Positions 1 through 14,515 of a DNA stretch of 64,000 bases are shown piece after piece. Both the position numbers and the translations under genes were made by a program. The notes under the pieces were generated by a model. That model had not been told where the DNA came from. It worked only from the letters and a program-made list of their open reading frames with translations, and searched no databases. The stretch is from Paraspadella gotoi (Eukaryota; Chaetognatha): positions 21,217,987 to 21,281,986 of the forward strand of contig CM119266.1 in assembly GCA_051294375.1 (NCBI GenBank). The letters run 5' to 3'. The stretch's first letter is position 1; every line of letters begins with the position of its first letter.

Positions 1-1375
1 CTTTTTTTTCTTTTACTCTTTTTCCTTTCTCTTTTCTTCCTTTCATTTTTATTCTTGTCCTTGTTTTATTTTGTTCGCGAAGACCTTATTTTGGTTTTCG
101 TTTTTATTTTTATTTTTATATTTCATTTCTTTTATTTTATGTACTACTCTTTGGCTTAATATTAATTGTGATTATTATTTAGTTCGTCAGTCCAGATGGA
201 TCGGACGGAGGGTCGATCGCGGTCGGTATGTCTTGTGGCCGTCGGTGTAACGCCACTTTACTGTCCTAAAATGCTCAATAAGATCGCAACTATAGTCGAC
301 GCCTTCCTCAAATTTGATAAGACACAAGGATCAAAAAAAACCCCCCTCGAATCTTAAAGTGGACGTCTTATAAAGCGCCGCGCTTCAGGATGAAATCATA
401 AAACTATAAGAATAAATACCGGCTTAAAGAGAAAAGTCACTGCGGGGGCGGGCAAACACACAATTTGAAATTCCGGTTCTTTGTTCTCTCCTCCCTCCTC
501 TTCTACTCCAACTCTTCTTCACTGTCCTCCAGCTCTTTCCTCGAGCATTTCTTTTCTTTTCCTTCCCCTTCCCCCCGCCTCCCACCTTTCGCTACCCCTG
601 GACGCCTCTTTTCCTGTTCCCTTAACCCCTTCCCCGCCACAAGACAAGCCTTCCTCCCATTCCTTCGTTGTCCTGCGTCTCTAACTGATGAATTTTATGA
701 CATCTCGATGACGGTCGATTAAGTCCGCGCGTCACGCTCATCACGGTAGGCCTTGGAGACGGTGCGGTATCTTGCCGACAGTTGTCAGTACCAGGATAGT
801 TCTTTTTTTTGTTTCACCTTTCTAAGCATATTTCCGTACAGAAGTGACTGCAGTTTGTCCAAAAGGTTTGTCCTTAAACAATTTTCTTATTATTTTATTA
901 TCCGTTTCCTAAACTTTTCTTTTGTGTTTTGTAATTTTCTTTATCCGTTTCTTCTTCTAAACTTTCTTTTTGTTTTTCCGTTCGGCGATATTTTTATCAG
1001 CTGCAACTTTTCGGCACTCACGACGACGACGCGACGGACGACGAGACGACGACGACGACTACGTGCTTCGACGTGTATTAAGACGAAAGACGAAGCGATG
1101 ACACTCCAAAATAGTTTTACTACTTAAAAATTACTTAGTTTATGGTTTTGTAAAAAACAATAATATTTATCTATTTACTATCGATCACAATTGTCAGATT
1201 CTGGAATGAGTATCGATATTAATCCAACGGCGACGACGACTACATTGGCTTCGGACATTTTCATTTACATAGAAAGCTTATGCAGTGTCAGTCAATGTTG
1301 CCTTTCCTCGACGCAAACAATAGAATCGATTTTCAAACAATATCTCGTCGTCGTGACCGTCGTCATCGACTGGCC
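1..1375. other. T-rich and AT-rich sequence, no supportable gene
   Basis: Pyrimidine-rich and AT-rich sequence with short open frames dominated by Ser, Phe and Pro. A short ACG-rich trinucleotide patch lies at about 1018-1065. On the minus strand an open frame at about 191-330 contains the residues KFEEGVDYSCDLIEHFRT followed by GTAAAG, which could be a small exon with a donor. It is too short to call. Confidence 0.5.
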
Positions 1376-1388
1376 NNNNNNNNNNNNN
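1376..1388. other. Assembly gap (13 N) inside a GTC-rich tract
   Basis: Thirteen N sit between GTCGTCATCGACTGGCC and a (TCG)n run at 1389-1410. The missing bases are probably more trinucleotide repeat. Confidence 0.95.
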
Positions 1389-1704
1389 TCGTCGTCGTCG
1401 TCGTCGTCATCGTCTTTATCCAGAAAATGCAGATTTTCTTTGCGTAAACAAAACAAAGCTTTTTTTTAAGTCGCGACAAAGCTTAAATGTAATGTAAAAA
1501 GCAAAAAAAAGCAAAACATTACCTTCCCCTGCCTGTGACCGGTCTCTCGAGCCGTCATCACTCTTTTCGTTAAAACTGATGTGAATGGGTTTTTTCCCTT
1601 TTAAATTTCAATTCAATGTTGCAGTATTATAATACTTCATCTTAGTTCAATATTTAAAAAAAAAAAAATCACTTTTTCTCTCTCTCGACCCCGGTCCAAC
1701 GACC

Positions 1705-3185
<1,481 letters not shown>

Positions 3186-3363
3186 CTAAACCCCAACCGT
3201 CGCCTCACCCGTAAAAATTACCTCATCTTTCATCGCATCCGCCGTCGACCGCCGACCGTCGAGAGACATATCCACCCCGGGCCATCCTCCCAAATCTCCC
3301 TTTATTCCTTCAAAAGGGGAGGGAGGGGAAGGGTTGAAGGGGAGGGGTGGTGGAATGAGAGAA

Positions 3364-3609
3364 CTAGGGGTTAAGGAATGAAAAAAAGCTGGAGAAAAAG
3401 AGAAGAGAAAGAGGAGAAAAAAATGAGGAGTGAATTGTGTATGGGGGTTGGAGGAAGATGTTGGGGCCGAAGGGGGGAAGCCGGGTGCCCGCCGAGGTTG
3501 TCGAGAAGGACCTCGAACGCTGACGGGTGAACCGAGGGCGGAAGGGGGAGAGGGGCCGTCCTGCCACTTCATCCACCGGCCCCGGGAAAGCCTCCGCCAT
3601 TGTCATCAT
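3364..3609 (-). CDS. Possible first coding exon, 81-residue open frame, unknown function
   Basis: The minus strand reads ATG ATG ACA ATG GCG GAG GCT, giving MMTMAEAFPGPVDEVAGRPL, a plausible N terminus in a GC-rich block. A CT repeat lies about 10 bp upstream. The frame then becomes Phe-Ser-rich from low-complexity sequence, so only the first 50 or so residues could be genuine. An overlapping minus frame ends with a GTGAGG donor-like site near 3205. No domain recognised. Chance is a strong alternative. Confidence 0.15.
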   Translation of the reverse strand: MMTMAEAFPGPVDEVAGRPLSPFRPRFTRQRSRSFSTTSAGTRLPPFGPNIFLQPPYTIHSSFFSPLSLLFFSSFFSFLNP

Positions 3610-3621
3610 TTGAAGATTTAG

Positions 3622-3622
3622 C

Positions 3623-3664
<42 letters not shown>

Positions 3665-3795
3665 GAAGAGAGAGAGAAGATGAAGAGAGAGAGAGAAGGA
3701 GAGAGGAGAAAAGAGGAGATGGCGATTTAGGAGGATAAGAAGAGAAGGAGAGAGAGATGAGAGAGAGAGAAAAGGAAGAGAGAGAGAGATATCTC
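3622..3795. repeat. Imperfect GA microsatellite
   Basis: About 170 bp of (GA)n broken by AA, GG and T interruptions, at the edge of the GC-rich block that ends near 3615. Confidence 0.9.
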
Positions 3796-4532
3796 GTATT
3801 TTTTTTGCTCATGAACAGATTCTACGTCATACGATACATATTACATATTCTTATCATTTTTATCTCCCTAACTGGAATACGTCTTGGTGACGAGTGGATT
3901 CAATCTTTCGATCCGAACTTATCCTCAACAAATCCGGCTGGAGGAGAAGAGGAGGGAGGTGATGTAGGTAGGGAGGGGATAGCAGGGAGAGATTCAAAGG
4001 AAGGTCCCAAATTCTCAAAAAAGAAGAAAAGAGGACGAGGACGCGTTTACTTTATGGATTTTAAAATTTGAGTCAACATTCAAAATGGCAAAGAAGAGAA
4101 GGGAGGAAGAGTGGGTTGGAATGAAAGTGAGTTTTAAAGGGATGTGGAAAATGAAGGGAGAGAAACGGAGTGAAGAGAAGAAAGTTTAACAATGGTGGAA
4201 TTAGGATAATAAAAACAAAAAAGGGATTTAAGAGTTATTAAGACAAGAGAAAGATAAAAAAAGATAATATAATAAAAATGGATTAATAAAATGTTATAAT
4301 TTATTTAAAAAGGGAGAATGATCGTTGATAAAATGATAGAATAAAATGGTAAAATGGAGGGAAAAAAACGGAGGTTGACTCGCGGAGAGAAAAACCGGGA
4401 AAAGAATCGTTAGATGGAAAGGGTGGCGCTGAGCCAGCGTCTCTTTCGGCAAGGGGCGCCCTCCCGTCGGCAGGGCCGAGTTAAACAAATGTTCAATATT
4501 TCTCGAGGAAAAAGATGGTGTTGTACGAAAAT

Positions 4533-4539
4533 GGTTCTC

Positions 4540-4592
<53 letters not shown>

Positions 4593-4721
4593 CTGTTCTT
4601 TCTTTCCTTTTAACCACAACTCAGTTAAGAGGATAAAAGGGAAATGAAAATGTAGAGGATTTTTTGGAGTTCTGTCATGTTGCCATTGTTTAATCCCGTT
4701 TTTCGTTATCTCTACCTCATC

Positions 4722-4784
<63 letters not shown>

Positions 4785-4809
4785 CTCGTCTCTCTCTCTC
4801 TCTCTCTTC
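4533..4809. repeat. Two CT microsatellite tracts
   Basis: (CT)n runs lie at about 4533-4588 and 4723-4809. The second runs directly into CTTCAG, and so could serve as the polypyrimidine tract of a plus-strand 3' splice site at 4811/4812. Confidence 0.9.
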
Positions 4810-4811
4810 AG

Positions 4812-4987
4812 GCGACCGTGACACCGTTGCCAAGGGCTCGGTCCCGTTCGCGTCGTCGACTTCGCGACCCGAGTTTTTGTGGCGAATCGATGCTATTTTT
4901 GGCGACACCCGTTATGCGTCGTCGTCGTCGTCGTCTTCGTCGCCGTCGTCGTCATTAACATCGAAGACATCGTTGTCGTCGTTGTAG
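4812..4987 (+). CDS. Candidate terminal coding exon, Ser-rich tail, unknown product
   Basis: An 87-bp CT tract ending TCTTCAG is followed by a 57-codon open frame starting in phase 2 (GAC at 4814) and ending TAG at 4985-4987. It begins DRDTVAKGSVPFASSTSRPE, continues FLWRIDAIFGDTRY, and ends in a poly-Ser stretch from (TCG)n. The N-terminal 37 residues look like normal protein. Another frame of the same bases gives an Arg-rich peptide, so the choice of frame is inference. I did not find an upstream exon. Confidence 0.3.
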
Positions 4988-5140
4988 CATTGGCGGCGGT
5001 TTCATAGATGTTTCGATCTTGAGCATCTTACTAGGTAATAACATCTTAAGGGAGTAGCCTTTCTGTACAATCGAAACATTCTTCGAAATACCAATTCATT
5101 GATAGGAAAGCCAGGTACTCTGGGATAGATTAAACCGGAC

Positions 5141-5262
5141 TGTGAGAGAGTCTAGATTGAAAGCTTACGGGACCTGCTATCGTTATCTTATTAGAGTGAT
5201 AAGCCAAAGTCAGCTTATTTATTAAATGAATGGATCATTTTAAATTGGTTGTACCAATTTTA
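5141..5262 (+). repeat. Dispersed repeat family, copy 1 (internally deleted)
   Basis: Shares GTGAGAGAGTC, GATTGAAAGCTT, GGGACCTGCTAT, TATCTT, AGAGTGAT, AGCTTATTTATTA and a terminal palindrome AAATTGGT-TGT-ACCAATTT with the copy at 45544-45705. It lacks about 28 bp between AGTGAT and AAAGTCAG that is present in the other copies. No coding capacity. It may be a small non-autonomous element. Confidence 0.7.
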
Positions 5263-6000
5263 TCTAAAGTATCGCTGAACTTTGCCTAAACCATTTACAA
5301 CACAACTCAACCGTCGGAGTAGAATCTTTCACAAGAACATTCTTTTTCTTTCTTTCTTTTCTTTCGATTTTTTTTTTTAATGAAAATCCTTACAACGGTT
5401 TCATTCCTTTTTCGCTTTAATCATAGCCTGACTTCTTTTCCATATATGAAGGGGGCGGAGCCTTCGACGCGAGAGTCGGACGGGGCGGGGGCGGACACGG
5501 CCGTGTCACGGTGGGCGTGACATTTGAGACGCGATCGTGTGTCAGGGGGGTTGCGGCAACCAAAAAGGCGGTGAAGGGGAAGGTGCAAAACGGAACGGGG
5601 GCGGCGGTGGCGGCGGGCTTAAGGGGAAAAGGATGTGAGGGGAGAAAGTAAATTTTTTTGAGGCAAATTACGCCATATTTTAAGATCAATATCGGATCAA
5701 TATCGGATCAATATGGGAGCAAGTAATATGATTGTTGACAAAATGAAAAAAAAATTAGGGAAGAGAGAGCGGAAGAAAGTAAAAAAGAGGCGGGAGAAAA
5801 AGAAGGAGAAAGGAGGAGGAAGGAAGAGAGGAGAGAAAGGTTAGAGAGGGGACAAAGGAAGAGAAGAAAGAGGTCGGAGAGAAGGAATGAACGTTGAATG
5901 ACGTCAACGTCGGCATATCGCCGCCGACGAAAAAAAGATCAAAAGCTCTTTTGTCGCAAAAAAAAAGGGAAAATTCATTTCATTTCTGATTCTTTCATTC
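5263..6000. other. No gene seen; GC-rich patch at 5450-5640
   Basis: AT-rich spacer, then a GC-rich patch with several CpGs and GGGGCGG-type motifs, then purine-rich sequence at 5750-5890. A minus-strand frame at 5417-5689 is open but Pro-Ala-rich and unsupported. ATCAATATCGG occurs in tandem at about 5687-5715. Confidence 0.4.
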
Positions 6001-6007
6001 ACTCTCT

Positions 6008-6079
<72 letters not shown>

Positions 6080-6334
6080 TCTCTCTCTCTCTCTCACTAT
6101 ATCCATCTCCCGATCAAAAAGAACGAGGAACGTTCCGCCATCTACATATATTCCACATTCGTTTCAATGGAATAAAAAAAAGAAAAAAAAACACATCCTT
6201 TTCTTTTCCATCTCTACGACACAAGAAAAAAAAAAAGAGATTGGGGAAAATGCAAATCTGCAATTTTGATTGAGGCGATGATGTCGACGGCGTTACGAAG
6301 AATTTTATCAAAAAGGAGAGAGGGATTGGGGAGA

Positions 6335-6414
<80 letters not shown>

Positions 6415-6435
6415 AGAGAGAAGAGAGAGAGAGAG
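6001..6435. repeat. CT tract and GA tract in opposition
   Basis: (CT)n lies at 6001-6095 and (GA)n at about 6339-6435, separated by about 245 bp. The tracts are mutually complementary and could pair in a transcript. Open frames over them are repeat translations. Confidence 0.85.
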
Positions 6436-6809
6436 GAGGACTTTCAGCGAAGTGAAAGAGATCATGAGAATTATTCAAAAAGTTCTTTCTTCGATTCGCC
6501 CGAAGGAATTGCGGAGAGCAGAGTATTTACGCGACTTTTCGCTCTCAATCATCGCCGTACTACGTGTGGGTGCTTTATGCACGCACGTGTACGATGCGTG
6601 CGCGCATTAAATTCGAGTCTGTAAAGAATTTCCTGTCCATCATTTTTTGATGCTACAGAGAGAAATGATATCGGTCAGAATTACAATCATTTTATATTAC
6701 AATTATTCATAACGATCACATTCTAGGCATACAGACAACCAAACAACGAATCACAGTAAGATTTCATAAATCGACCGCCTCCCTCCCCCCCTTCCGCCCC
6801 CAACCGGGT

Positions 6810-7440
6810 TCACATCAAACGGCATCCGCAACCCTGATCCTCTTCCTTCCTCGTCTTCGGCGCGAGTCGATTGATTTCTCGGACGAGATAAACAAAGATG
6901 GCGTCGATGTTGACGTCCAGTTTGGCCGATGATTCTAGGAATCCGCATCCGAAAGAGGACGCCACCGTCTCGCCTAGTGGAGAAACAAAAGGGAAGTCGT
7001 TCCTCAAAGTTTAAAAGAAAAAAAAAGAATTTCTGCTTCCGAGAATAAAATCGGTAAAATCAATGTATAAAAATTATCCAATATCTATTCATTCATGAGA
7101 TAAGCCGCCGACCTCGGACAGGCCACGCCGACGTCAAAGGTCACGGCCAGCCTTCTGAGCCAAATAAAACAACGTTAAAAAAAAAAGGTAAGACCAAGCA
7201 TATACATCGAGCAGCTTGATAACGAAAACCGGCCAACCTTTTCCCTTGGAAACGACGCGTCGAACTTCGAGGTCGGCTTTGTTTCCGACGATGATGATCG
7301 GGATCTCGGTATCCGACTCCCGCGCTCTGCGTTGGGATGTTTCTTACTTCGGTCATTTGTATTAATTATTAATTACGTTTTATAAATAAAAACTAAAAAA
7401 AAACAATTGAAAGGACCCGAGATTATGTAATCCGTTCGAA

Positions 7441-7515
<75 letters not shown>

Positions 7516-8254
7516 ATATATATATATATATATATATCTATCTGTCTATCTATCTATCTAATCTATCTATCTATCTATGTATCTATCTATCTAATCTTTC
7601 TAATCTATCTATCTAATCATCCGTTTAAAGACTCACTCACTGAAGATAGTACGTCCTTTCGATTCGACCCCCACCTGGTGATCTGTTTGAAGAGATCTTC
7701 GACGTCGTTGAGCGAACCTTCGTTGGTGACGTCGTAGACCAAAACGAAGCCTTGTCCGTCCTTCATGTAAATGTCTCTCATGGCGCGAAACTGCTCCGTC
7801 CCCGCCGTGTCCACGATCTCCAGGTTGCAGGTCTTCCCGTCCAAATCCGTCGTTTTCCTAAAGAGAGCGTGGAAGGAGATCGAGCATTTTATAAGCGGCT
7901 CGATGAGAGTGGCATTTCAGGAAATGAAATGAGCGAGTCGCTCGTCTTCGGCTTTTTTTTGGTGGGTCGTTTGTTTATTTATTAACGGTTATGGTTATTA
8001 GAACTTGGTTGTTAATTTGTCAGTTAGGTGGGGGGGATTTGGGGGATCGTATCGTTTGAATTTTAATTATATATCGATAGGTTAATTTCATGTTCGTTTC
8101 ATGTCGGTTTCTCGGTTTGTCTGCGCATTCACTTGTAGGCGTCTTCGATCGTCGGCGAATATTCCTCCTCGAAAAAGTCTTGAACGAATCTGAGGGTGAT
8201 GGCGCTTTTGCCGACGCCGCTGCTGCCAAGCACGATGAGCTTGTAGTAGCGCAT
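6810..8254 (-). CDS. Rap/Ras-family small GTPase (Rap1-like), four exons, 185 residues
   Basis: A membrane-anchored GTP/GDP switch protein. Exons (minus strand): 8254-8133, 7857-7675, 7326-7238, 6973-6810. The junctions keep one frame: donors GTGAAT, GTGGGG and GTTGGC, acceptors TTTAG, CGCAG and CTAG. The product has P-loop GSSGVGKS (10-17), switch [10 protein letters not shown] (32-40), DTAGTE (57-62), NKAD (117-120), ESSAK (145-149) and C-terminal CAAX CRLM, with C180 as a possible palmitoylation site. T61 in place of Gln61 and the FLESSAK and REINR segments fit Rap. Length matches Rap1 (184). Oddities: S12 instead of Gly12, Glu31 where Rap1 has Lys31, Ser33 for Asp33, and a Met-ending CAAX that predicts farnesylation rather than Rap1-type geranylgeranylation. 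It could be a divergent Rap or a Ras/Rap intermediate. The start is the only ATG giving the canonical N terminus [10 protein letters not shown]. The intron 3 donor GTTGGC is the weakest junction. Confidence 0.9.
7441..7620. repeat. (TATC)n tetranucleotide repeat in intron 2 of the Rap-like gene
   Basis: About 180 bp of TATC/ATCT repeats with an internal (TA)n segment near 7514-7538 and several AATC interruptions. It lies wholly within the intron between exons ending at 7675 and starting at 7326. Confidence 0.95.
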
Positions 8255-9001
8255 GATTGCTTAGAGATTATTGACGAACCCGAAAACTAGGTTTATTGAG
8301 GACGACTCGAAATTTTTTTTTTTTCGAAGGTAAAAGTTCTTTGATTTTATCGTCGTCGTCTTGAGATCGTTATCGAACTAATACTTCCCGCTTAATTAGT
8401 TGTCATATCTAAATTGATTTTATCTAATCGAAAAATGAGAAGCTTCTCCAAAAAAAGAAATTGGGAAGAATCAAATGATTCGGCTCTCTTTTCCAAACTC
8501 TCCCTATTTCTGTCCCCTAGTCCCTGATCCTTAACTATAAACCCTAATTCCTTTTCCTTTATCTCTCCTTCTAATCCCTAACATCAATTAATAATCACTA
8601 ACCTAATTTCTTAATCTTACAATAAAATTGATTTAATTCCAAATTGAAGATGAAATGGGATGCTTTTGGATAATAAGGCGGATAAAGTCGATATAAGTCG
8701 GTGAAACTTCTACTACTACACTGTGATTCCATTCCAACGCTCCTCTCGTTTTCTGATGACTATATAAAACGACTGCCGTAACATTAGCAATTAAAACCAT
8801 TTCCAAGCTGATTACACGTGGATTTAAATGACAACAATAACGACGACGATGAAAGCGAAGAAGACGTGATACTGAGAAGACGAGGTCGACGACGACAACG
8901 ACGACGAAGGCGACGACAATTTCGCCTGCGCTTCATATTGGCACGAGAACGAAACTCCCAAGGGACAAATGAAATTGAAGACGTGACAATAGAAAAAAAA
9001 A

Positions 9002-9002
<1 letters not shown>
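8255..9002. other. Upstream flank of the Rap-like gene; no further gene supported
   Basis: AT-rich sequence with poly-T at about 8313-8324 and repeated CCTAA-type words near 8530-8620. A plus-strand frame from 8818 with no ATG start gives an acidic then Arg-rich peptide from (GAC)n-like repeats. I do not call it. Confidence 0.4.

Positions 9003-9083
<81 letters not shown>
9003..9083. repeat. GA microsatellite
   Basis: Nearly perfect (GA)n of about 80 bp. Confidence 0.95.
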
Positions 9084-9088
<5 letters not shown>

Positions 9089-9997
9089 CGGCGGGGTTCC
9101 TCAACCGGAAAACAACAAAAATAAATGCAATGTCACAGAAAATGACGTCGGGACAGAGATCTCTGGCGAATCGGAAACGTTTGGCGGAGACGGATTATTT
9201 TTTAGTTCTATTGTCAATTATTATGTTATTTTATACATTGTATTAAATCAGTTTTAAAAAGTGTAAATCATCATTATTACATTACGCTTCGTAAGTTGAG
9301 AATAAAAAGGAATTAAGCAAAGCAAAGTAGCTTGTTGCCGTTTCATAAAAGAAAAAATCCAAAAGAAAATAATAAAAATCAAATTGATACTTAATGATAT
9401 TTATCTGGCTTCTCGAAATTTTAAATAGAAAAATCGAGTACCGACCGGGATCTCTGTCGTTCGGATCTTGAACTGTGCCACAGGGTGAAGATTCGCATTT
9501 ATTTGATTTTTAGGCGCAAAAACTTGTGAAGCCAAAGAGAAAAAGAAAAAAAAAGGAAAGAGGAAAAAAAATCCCGGATGTCCAAAAGGAAAATAAAATA
9601 GAGAGGAGGAAATAAAAGTGGCGAGACTTTGCCAGCATCACAAAGTGAAATTATCAAATCTAAATGTTTACAAATACATACATAAATATATAATGACTGT
9701 GATCCATCTAAATCAGACAATAAAATAACCAAGTAAATAAGTAATAAATAAATAAGTAATAAATAGGTAATCATATTTTTCTCCACGTAAGGGACTAAAA
9801 AACCTCCCATTCTAATGAACTTGTGAAATCATGACTCAATAATTACTAGTAGAATCTATTACAGATCAATTAATACAGTTAAGTTTCGTAATGACATCGA
9901 TTCAACGTGAAAAGGTTTCAAAAAAAAAGAAAAAAAAAAACAAATTAAAATCAAGGCTCATTTACTTTTTTCCCCCGACTCAACTCACCAAAACAAA
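9084..9997. other. AT-rich spacer, nothing supportable
   Basis: AT-rich, with AAATAAGTAATAAATA-type tandem words near 9732-9770. The minus frame at 9499-9810 is Leu-Phe-rich low complexity. Confidence 0.4.
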
Positions 9998-10066
9998 TTT
10001 TCGGGCAGTTGAATTGATTGGATTTTTCGCCGCTTAATCATGACGGGCACCTTAGCTGCCCGAAAA
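9998..10066. repeat. Short inverted repeat (11-bp arms)
   Basis: TTTTCGGGCAG at 9998-10008 is the exact reverse complement of CTGCCCGAAAA at 10056-10066, with a 47-bp loop. No transposase or tRNA is associated. Confidence 0.8.
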
Positions 10067-10626
10067 AAAAAAAACTTTTCTTGATGAATTTACTGCGTCT
10101 CATTTCATTTCGTCGTCTCTGGCGTCGGCGCTGGCGTCGGCGGCGTCGGCGGCGGCGTCGCTGCGCGGCGTCAGTCGGCGCTGGTGTCGCGGAATTCCAG
10201 ACCTAAATTAGTTTTTCATTCCGTCAGCTGATCAATTAATTGTCAAATACGCCAAAAGTAATGAGAGAACGACCGAGGAAGGAAAAACGACGTTAGACGC
10301 GACGAAATAACCGCGAAAGCAAAACACCAACGAATTTTTGTTGTTTTTTTTTAAATTAAGCATATTGAATTTTATATCGAATTTCTGGTTTTTTAGGTTT
10401 TTAAAATTTGAACATTTTCATTCCTAATTATCTTTCAAATTGTTATCTTTGGTTCATTATAATGAAACAACATTTGATTCCATATCACTTTTAGTCCGAG
10501 AACCAGAAATTCTTTCGATTAGTCTCTATTCCTAACCCGGATGTGACTTCAAACCCGGATGAAACTCCCTCGCCTTCCTACTCTCACTCGACCCTCGCTC
10601 CTTCTCACTCATATTTATCAAAACAA

Positions 10627-12105
<1,479 letters not shown>

Positions 12106-14515
12106 ATGACGCGATGTACAGTCTCGTAGAAAAAACTATGCAGTTAAAAAAAAAATTTCAGTATTGATTTTTTCATTTTTTATTGTTTCTCATCCGAGGG
12201 CATTACTCCCTGAATGTTATGTAGAAAAATTAATGCAAAATCTCTTAAAGCTCTCAAGATACAGTTAAATACATAAATGCTGACAGAATTCAAACTAAAA
12301 AGAAGATTGGTTTATTCTTTAACATGTGAACAACATAACTCTTAAAAAACAATGCAATCGGAATCTCCTCTGTTTAAGCTGTCGTTTGATATCAAAAACT
12401 TCAAACATTTGTCTGTCCATATGTCTGTCTGTCCATCCTTTCTCCAGTACCTTTAAAGTCTTATTACTTATGTTTGGATGAATCAATTGAGTTGAAATTT
12501 TGTCTGTGATTAAAAAACTAGTTCATTGAGCTGAAATTTAAGTTTCAATAGAATCAAGCTAGTAGAAGTAGGTTTTAATAAAAAAAGTAAAGATCATTTT
12601 TAATTTATTAATTTAATTTGTATTTTTTAATATTATTTTTAGATGCGCCGAGATTAAGAGCCACGCAAGTCTATCAAAAACTTTTTTTATTTTCGTTATA
12701 TATGGTTAATTTTTATTTGACCTAAAGCTAAACTTCAATTTATATTTACTACAGTACCGGAAACCTAGAATGTCGTAAATCTGTACATGGGATAACTTTT
12801 CCATTTATAGGATAAATGGCTTTAGGATTTTATAGGACTTGCCTGGATGTCTGGCTATTGCCCATTTAAGCAATTTTTTCAAAAAATAATCTTAAACCAC
12901 TTAAAAATTGGGTCAAATTTTTTTAAAAAACTGCTTAGCTCTAATATATTTTAAATTTTTTTTCTTAAAATTTTGCTAACTTGTACTCAAGAGGGTTTGT
13001 AAACTTCTGTAGAAATATTGTTACTATCAAAAAGTTTTTTTCCATATTTATCAGTGCTAATATTTTAGATGGGTCATTTTTTCAATGATACATAACTTCC
13101 TATTTTGTGAATATTATGGTTTTAAATTTTAGTAATAGGTGGGCCTTGGTAGTCCTGCAATACATATATTTATTGATAAATCAACCACTTATTAATTATA
13201 TTCATATCCATAGTCTATGATCTGGATTGAAAATTAGAGCTCAGGATAAGTTTTTACCATAGAGTTCATTACTGTTGGTCACTTTGTTGTCCATACAGTT
13301 GCTGACTCTCTTTCTGTCTCTCTCTCTTTCTTCCTTAACCAGTGCGCGATTTCACTTTTCAGTCACATAAAATATCTTTCTTATCTGACGTCTCCTGGTT
13401 AGAAAAAAAAATATTTGTGATAGCCTCGAAGTGCAACCTTCGCATCTTAAACAACAATCAGATTCTCTCTCTCACTTTAGCTTTTGCTCTCTAGCTCTCA
13501 CTCTTTGCCTCACTCTCTCTATGTCGCTTTCTCTTGTTTCTGCATCAATTTCAGAACTTTTGCTCACTTACATTACATTACACACATTAAGTATTATATT
13601 AAAAGCAATGATTCATAAAAATTAATAGCAAATGATCACAATAACATAAGATAAGAAAAACTGTCCTCCAAATCCCTCTTGAATACTTATGGAAAACATA
13701 AAAGAAAAAAAAAGAAAAAACGAAAAAATTTAAAAAAAAACTTTTTCAGACCATGCTCACGAAGAATTATAATTTTGCATAAAAAATAAATAAATCAAAA
13801 AAATAAAAACATCAGATTGTGACAAAATTGATTGGGAAAAATCTGATTTTTTTCAAAATGCAAAATTATTTCTCAAGTTCCTTATTTATAATTCTCCATG
13901 AGACAAATGTTTTTTTCGAAAATTTAAATATTCAACTTTTTATTAATTAAAAATCATTTTAGTATACTAAATTTAAAATATTTTTATAAAAATTTATACC
14001 TAAAGTTCTAAGAAGATGCTTTTCCCAAAAATGTCTCTTAGATCTTTCTTAAAACGCCAAACAAGTCACAGCCACAAAATGAATACAAAAACTAGAAAAA
14101 AGCAATATTGTTTTGTCATTCTGATTTAGAGATATTTGGTTGATTGTTATGCCTTAAATTTCCTTTAAATGAAAAAATAATAAGTTTAAAAGATAGCTCT
14201 TGATCTCTAGTTGTAAATTGAGTTTGAATATAACTTTTTTTAATCAACAAGTTTAACCCAGATTAATTACAATGACGATGGTATGAAATTTTGTCACCGT
14301 TTTAAGCTACTTTTAGCCTGATTTTTTACATATTTTGATTATCTTTGGCATCTTACTGATTAAAAACAGTCATGGTAAAAAAAGCCTATGTTCTTTCGAA
14401 TATAAGGCATATGTTAGTAATCAGACAGAGTAAAAATTTTGGTCACAAGATAAAGAATTTTGCATGAGAAGAGCGTGAATAAAATTTTCCACGAGACTGT
14501 GCACCGCGACATATA
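12106..14515. mobile_element. Putative decayed DNA transposon bounded by imperfect inverted repeats
   Basis: The left end (about 12106-12133) reads ATGACGCGATGTACAGTCTC followed by GTAGAAAA. The reverse complement of about 14486-14513 reads ATGTCGCGGTGCACAGTCTC followed by GTGGAAAA, so the pair matches at roughly 24 of 28 positions. The 2.4 kb between is AT-rich and nearly free of GA/CT microsatellites, unlike its surroundings. It has GTCTGTCTGTCC-type words at 12400-12435. No open frame over 65 codons remains, so no transposase can be called. The family is unknown. The ends contain CAGTCTCGT, but no clear target-site duplication was identified. Confidence 0.55.

Noticed and set aside
7441-7620. 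TATC array as a CRISPR-like array
   Set aside because: Perfect short tandem units with no spacers, in an intron of a eukaryotic gene.
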